Part shown: in pieces, positions 31,087 to 32,306 of the stretch
Numbering within the stretch: the stretch's first letter is position 1
Layout of the letters: each line of letters begins with the position of its first letter
Assembly (NCBI RefSeq): GCF_024448165.1
Contig: NZ_JAMOLN010000120.1
Coordinates: 1-32,306, forward strand
Length of the DNA stretch: 32,306 nucleotides
DNA from: Streptomyces longispororuber
GTDB lineage: Bacteria > Actinomycetota > Actinomycetes > Streptomycetales > Streptomycetaceae
Direction: 5' to 3'
Position numbers and translations under genes: made by a program
The notes under the pieces: model-generated
The model's input: only the letters and a program-made list of their open reading frames with translations
The model's database searches: none
What the model was told of the DNA's origin: nothing

Positions 31087-32306
31087 TCACCGCTCCAGCT
31101 CCCGGTGGGCGCTCTCCGGGAGCCGCAGGTACACGGCCGACGACACGAGGCAGAGCGCGGCGACGTACCAGGGGAACAGTCCGCTGTGCCCGATCTCCTT
31201 GAAGAGGGTCCCCATGTACGGGGCCGTGCCGCCGAACAGCGCCACCGTCAGCGAGTACGGGAACCCGATCCCGGCCGCCCGCACCCGCGCCGGGAACACC
31301 TCGGCGTTGACCGCGGCGGAGATCGACGTGAAGCCCGTCAGCAGCACCATGCCGCCGCACTGCACGAGCAGCAGCGAGAGGACCGAGCCGGACAGCGAGT
31401 GCAGCAACGGCACGCTCAGCAGGGCGAACCCGAGCCCGAAGAAGAGCAGCAGCGGCTTGCGTCCGAACCGGTCGGAGAGCAGTCCGCCGACCGGCTGGAG
31501 CAGCGCGAAGAAGCCGAGCGAGACGGTGCCGACGAGCAGTGCGTCGGACTTGTCGATGCCGGTGTTCAGCTCCGCGTACGTCGGCAGGTAGGACGTCCAC
31601 GTGTAGTAGGCGAGCGTGCCGCCCGCCGTGATGCCGCCGATGAGGAGCGACTGCCGGGGGTACTGGCGCAGCGCGTCGAAGAGGCCGGGCCGGTGGTGGT
31701 CCGCGGACCGCGTCTCCTGCGCGCCCTGCCGGATCCAGAACCCGACCAGGCTCAGCAGCGCACCGGCGAGGAACGGTATGCGCCATCCCCACCCGTCCAT
31801 CTGTCCGTCGCTGAGCATGCTCACCAGGAGCGCGGACACGCCCGAGGCGATCAGCTGGCCGATGGACGTCGACACGTACTGGAAGGACGAGAACAGACCG
31901 CGCCGGCCCGGGCCCGCCGACTCCACGAGGAACGTCGTCGACGCCGCGAACTCGCCGCCCACGGACAGTCCTTGGAGCAGCCGGGCCAGCACCAGGACCA
32001 CCGGCGCGAGCACGCCCACGGCGGCGTACGTCGGGGTGAGCCCGACCAGCAGGCTGCTGCCGCCCATCAGCAGGATGGTCACCGTCAGCGCGGCACGCCT
32101 GCCGTGCCGGTCGGCGACCGCCCCCATCAGCAGCCCGCCCACCGGCCGCATGAAGAAGCCGACCGCGAAGACGGCGAAGGTGGACAGCAGCGGGACGAGC
32201 GAGTTGTCGGCGCTCTGCGGGAAGACCTCGCCCGCGATGTACGTGGCGAGGAAGGTGTAGGCGTACCAGTCGTACCACTCCACGGCGTTGCCGACGGACG
32301 CGGCGA
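31087..32306 (-). CDS. MFS transporter of the metabolite:H+ symporter (MHS) family, N-terminus cut by window edge
   Basis: The visible 406 residues run from ASVGNAVEWYDWYAY, the typical first membrane helix of MHS transporters, to the C-terminus SAHRELER. Only a few N-terminal residues lie beyond the right edge. MFS signature loops are present: GAVADRHGRRAAL between helices 2 and 3, LLQGLSVGGEFAAS in helix 4-5 and LSDRFGRKPLLL between helices 8 and 9. About twelve membrane segments are implied. MHS members import organic acids, betaines or similar solutes with protons; the substrate cannot be told. It is convergent with the siderophore gene and has no visible link to the sugar operators. Confidence 0.9.
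   Translation of the reverse strand, partial: AASVGNAVEWYDWYAYTFLATYIAGEVFPQSADNSLVPLLSTFAVFAVGFFMRPVGGLLMGAVADRHGRRAALTVTILLMGGSSLLVGLTPTYAAVGVLAPVVLVLARLLQGLSVGGEFAASTTFLVESAGPGRRGLFSSFQYVSTSIGQLIASGVSALLVSMLSDGQMDGWGWRIPFLAGALLSLVGFWIRQGAQETRSADHHRPGLFDALRQYPRQSLLIGGITAGGTLAYYTWTSYLPTYAELNTGIDKSDALLVGTVSLGFFALLQPVGGLLSDRFGRKPLLLFFGLGFALLSVPLLHSLSGSVLSLLLVQCGGMVLLTGFTSISAAVNAEVFPARVRAAGIGFPYSLTVALFGGTAPYMGTLFKEIGHSGLFPWYVAALCLVSSAVYLRLPESAHRELER

Noticed and set aside
1..32306. CRISPR arrays, tRNA or rRNA genes, insertion sequences, integrases
   Set aside because: No regularly spaced repeats, no cloverleaf-like or rRNA-like sequence, and no transposase or integrase motifs were seen on either strand.

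Overview
The window reads as chromosomal DNA from a high-GC actinomycete, most likely Streptomyces. Codons end almost always in G or C, GTG and TTG starts are common, many starts overlap the previous stop, there are Tat-type signal peptides, a sugar ABC transporter lacks its own ATPase, and there is a DmdR-type iron box. Three functional blocks are visible.

Block 1 (about 110-11511, all + strand) is a biological-conflict or signalling locus. It begins with three overlapping genes: a VMAP-like protein, a MoxR-type AAA+ ATPase, and a very large protein that fuses a vWA domain to an NB-ARC NTPase and TPR repeats. After a hairpin come an alpha/beta hydrolase and an overlapping caspase-like protease, which are probable effectors. 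Then come a 64-residue peptide resembling the FxSxx-COOH (FxsA) precursor family and a large HExxH protein of the peptide-modifying type. The same kind of small helical domain appears at the N-terminus of the VMAP protein and the C-terminus of the caspase, as expected if effector and sensor pair through effector-associated domains. The peptide lacks the FxSxx tail and no radical SAM maturase is present, so this looks like a ternary VMAP system merged with a reduced Fxs-type RiPP pathway. I consider it the most novel part of the window.

Block 2 (about 12600-29440) looks like a complete xyloglucan utilisation locus. A LacI-family regulator (+) is followed on the - strand by an operon read from right to left: Tat/lipoprotein solute-binding protein, two permeases, GH42 beta-galactosidase, GH95 alpha-L-fucosidase and secreted GH12 endoglucanase. 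Divergent from it on + are a GH3 beta-glucosidase and a YicI-type GH31 alpha-xylosidase, which meet a convergent GH43 gene. Near-identical copies of the palindrome TCGAAGCGCTTCGA lie upstream of the regulator (two), the transport operon, the GH3 gene and the GH43 gene (one plus a degenerate copy). They mark a local regulon. The inferred flow is extracellular cleavage of xyloglucan by GH12, import of oligosaccharides, then removal of fucose, galactose, xylose, arabinose and glucose inside the cell.

Block 3 (about 29460-31073) is an iron-regulated pair: a DUF2470 protein and a SIP-family siderophore-interacting flavoprotein, behind an iron box nested inside a second inverted repeat that covers the ribosome binding site. 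A metabolite:H+ symporter of the MFS runs off the right edge on the - strand. An F420-dependent luciferase-like oxidoreductase (11676-12596) sits between blocks 1 and 2 with no obvious tie to either. I see no tRNA, rRNA, CRISPR array or insertion sequence.
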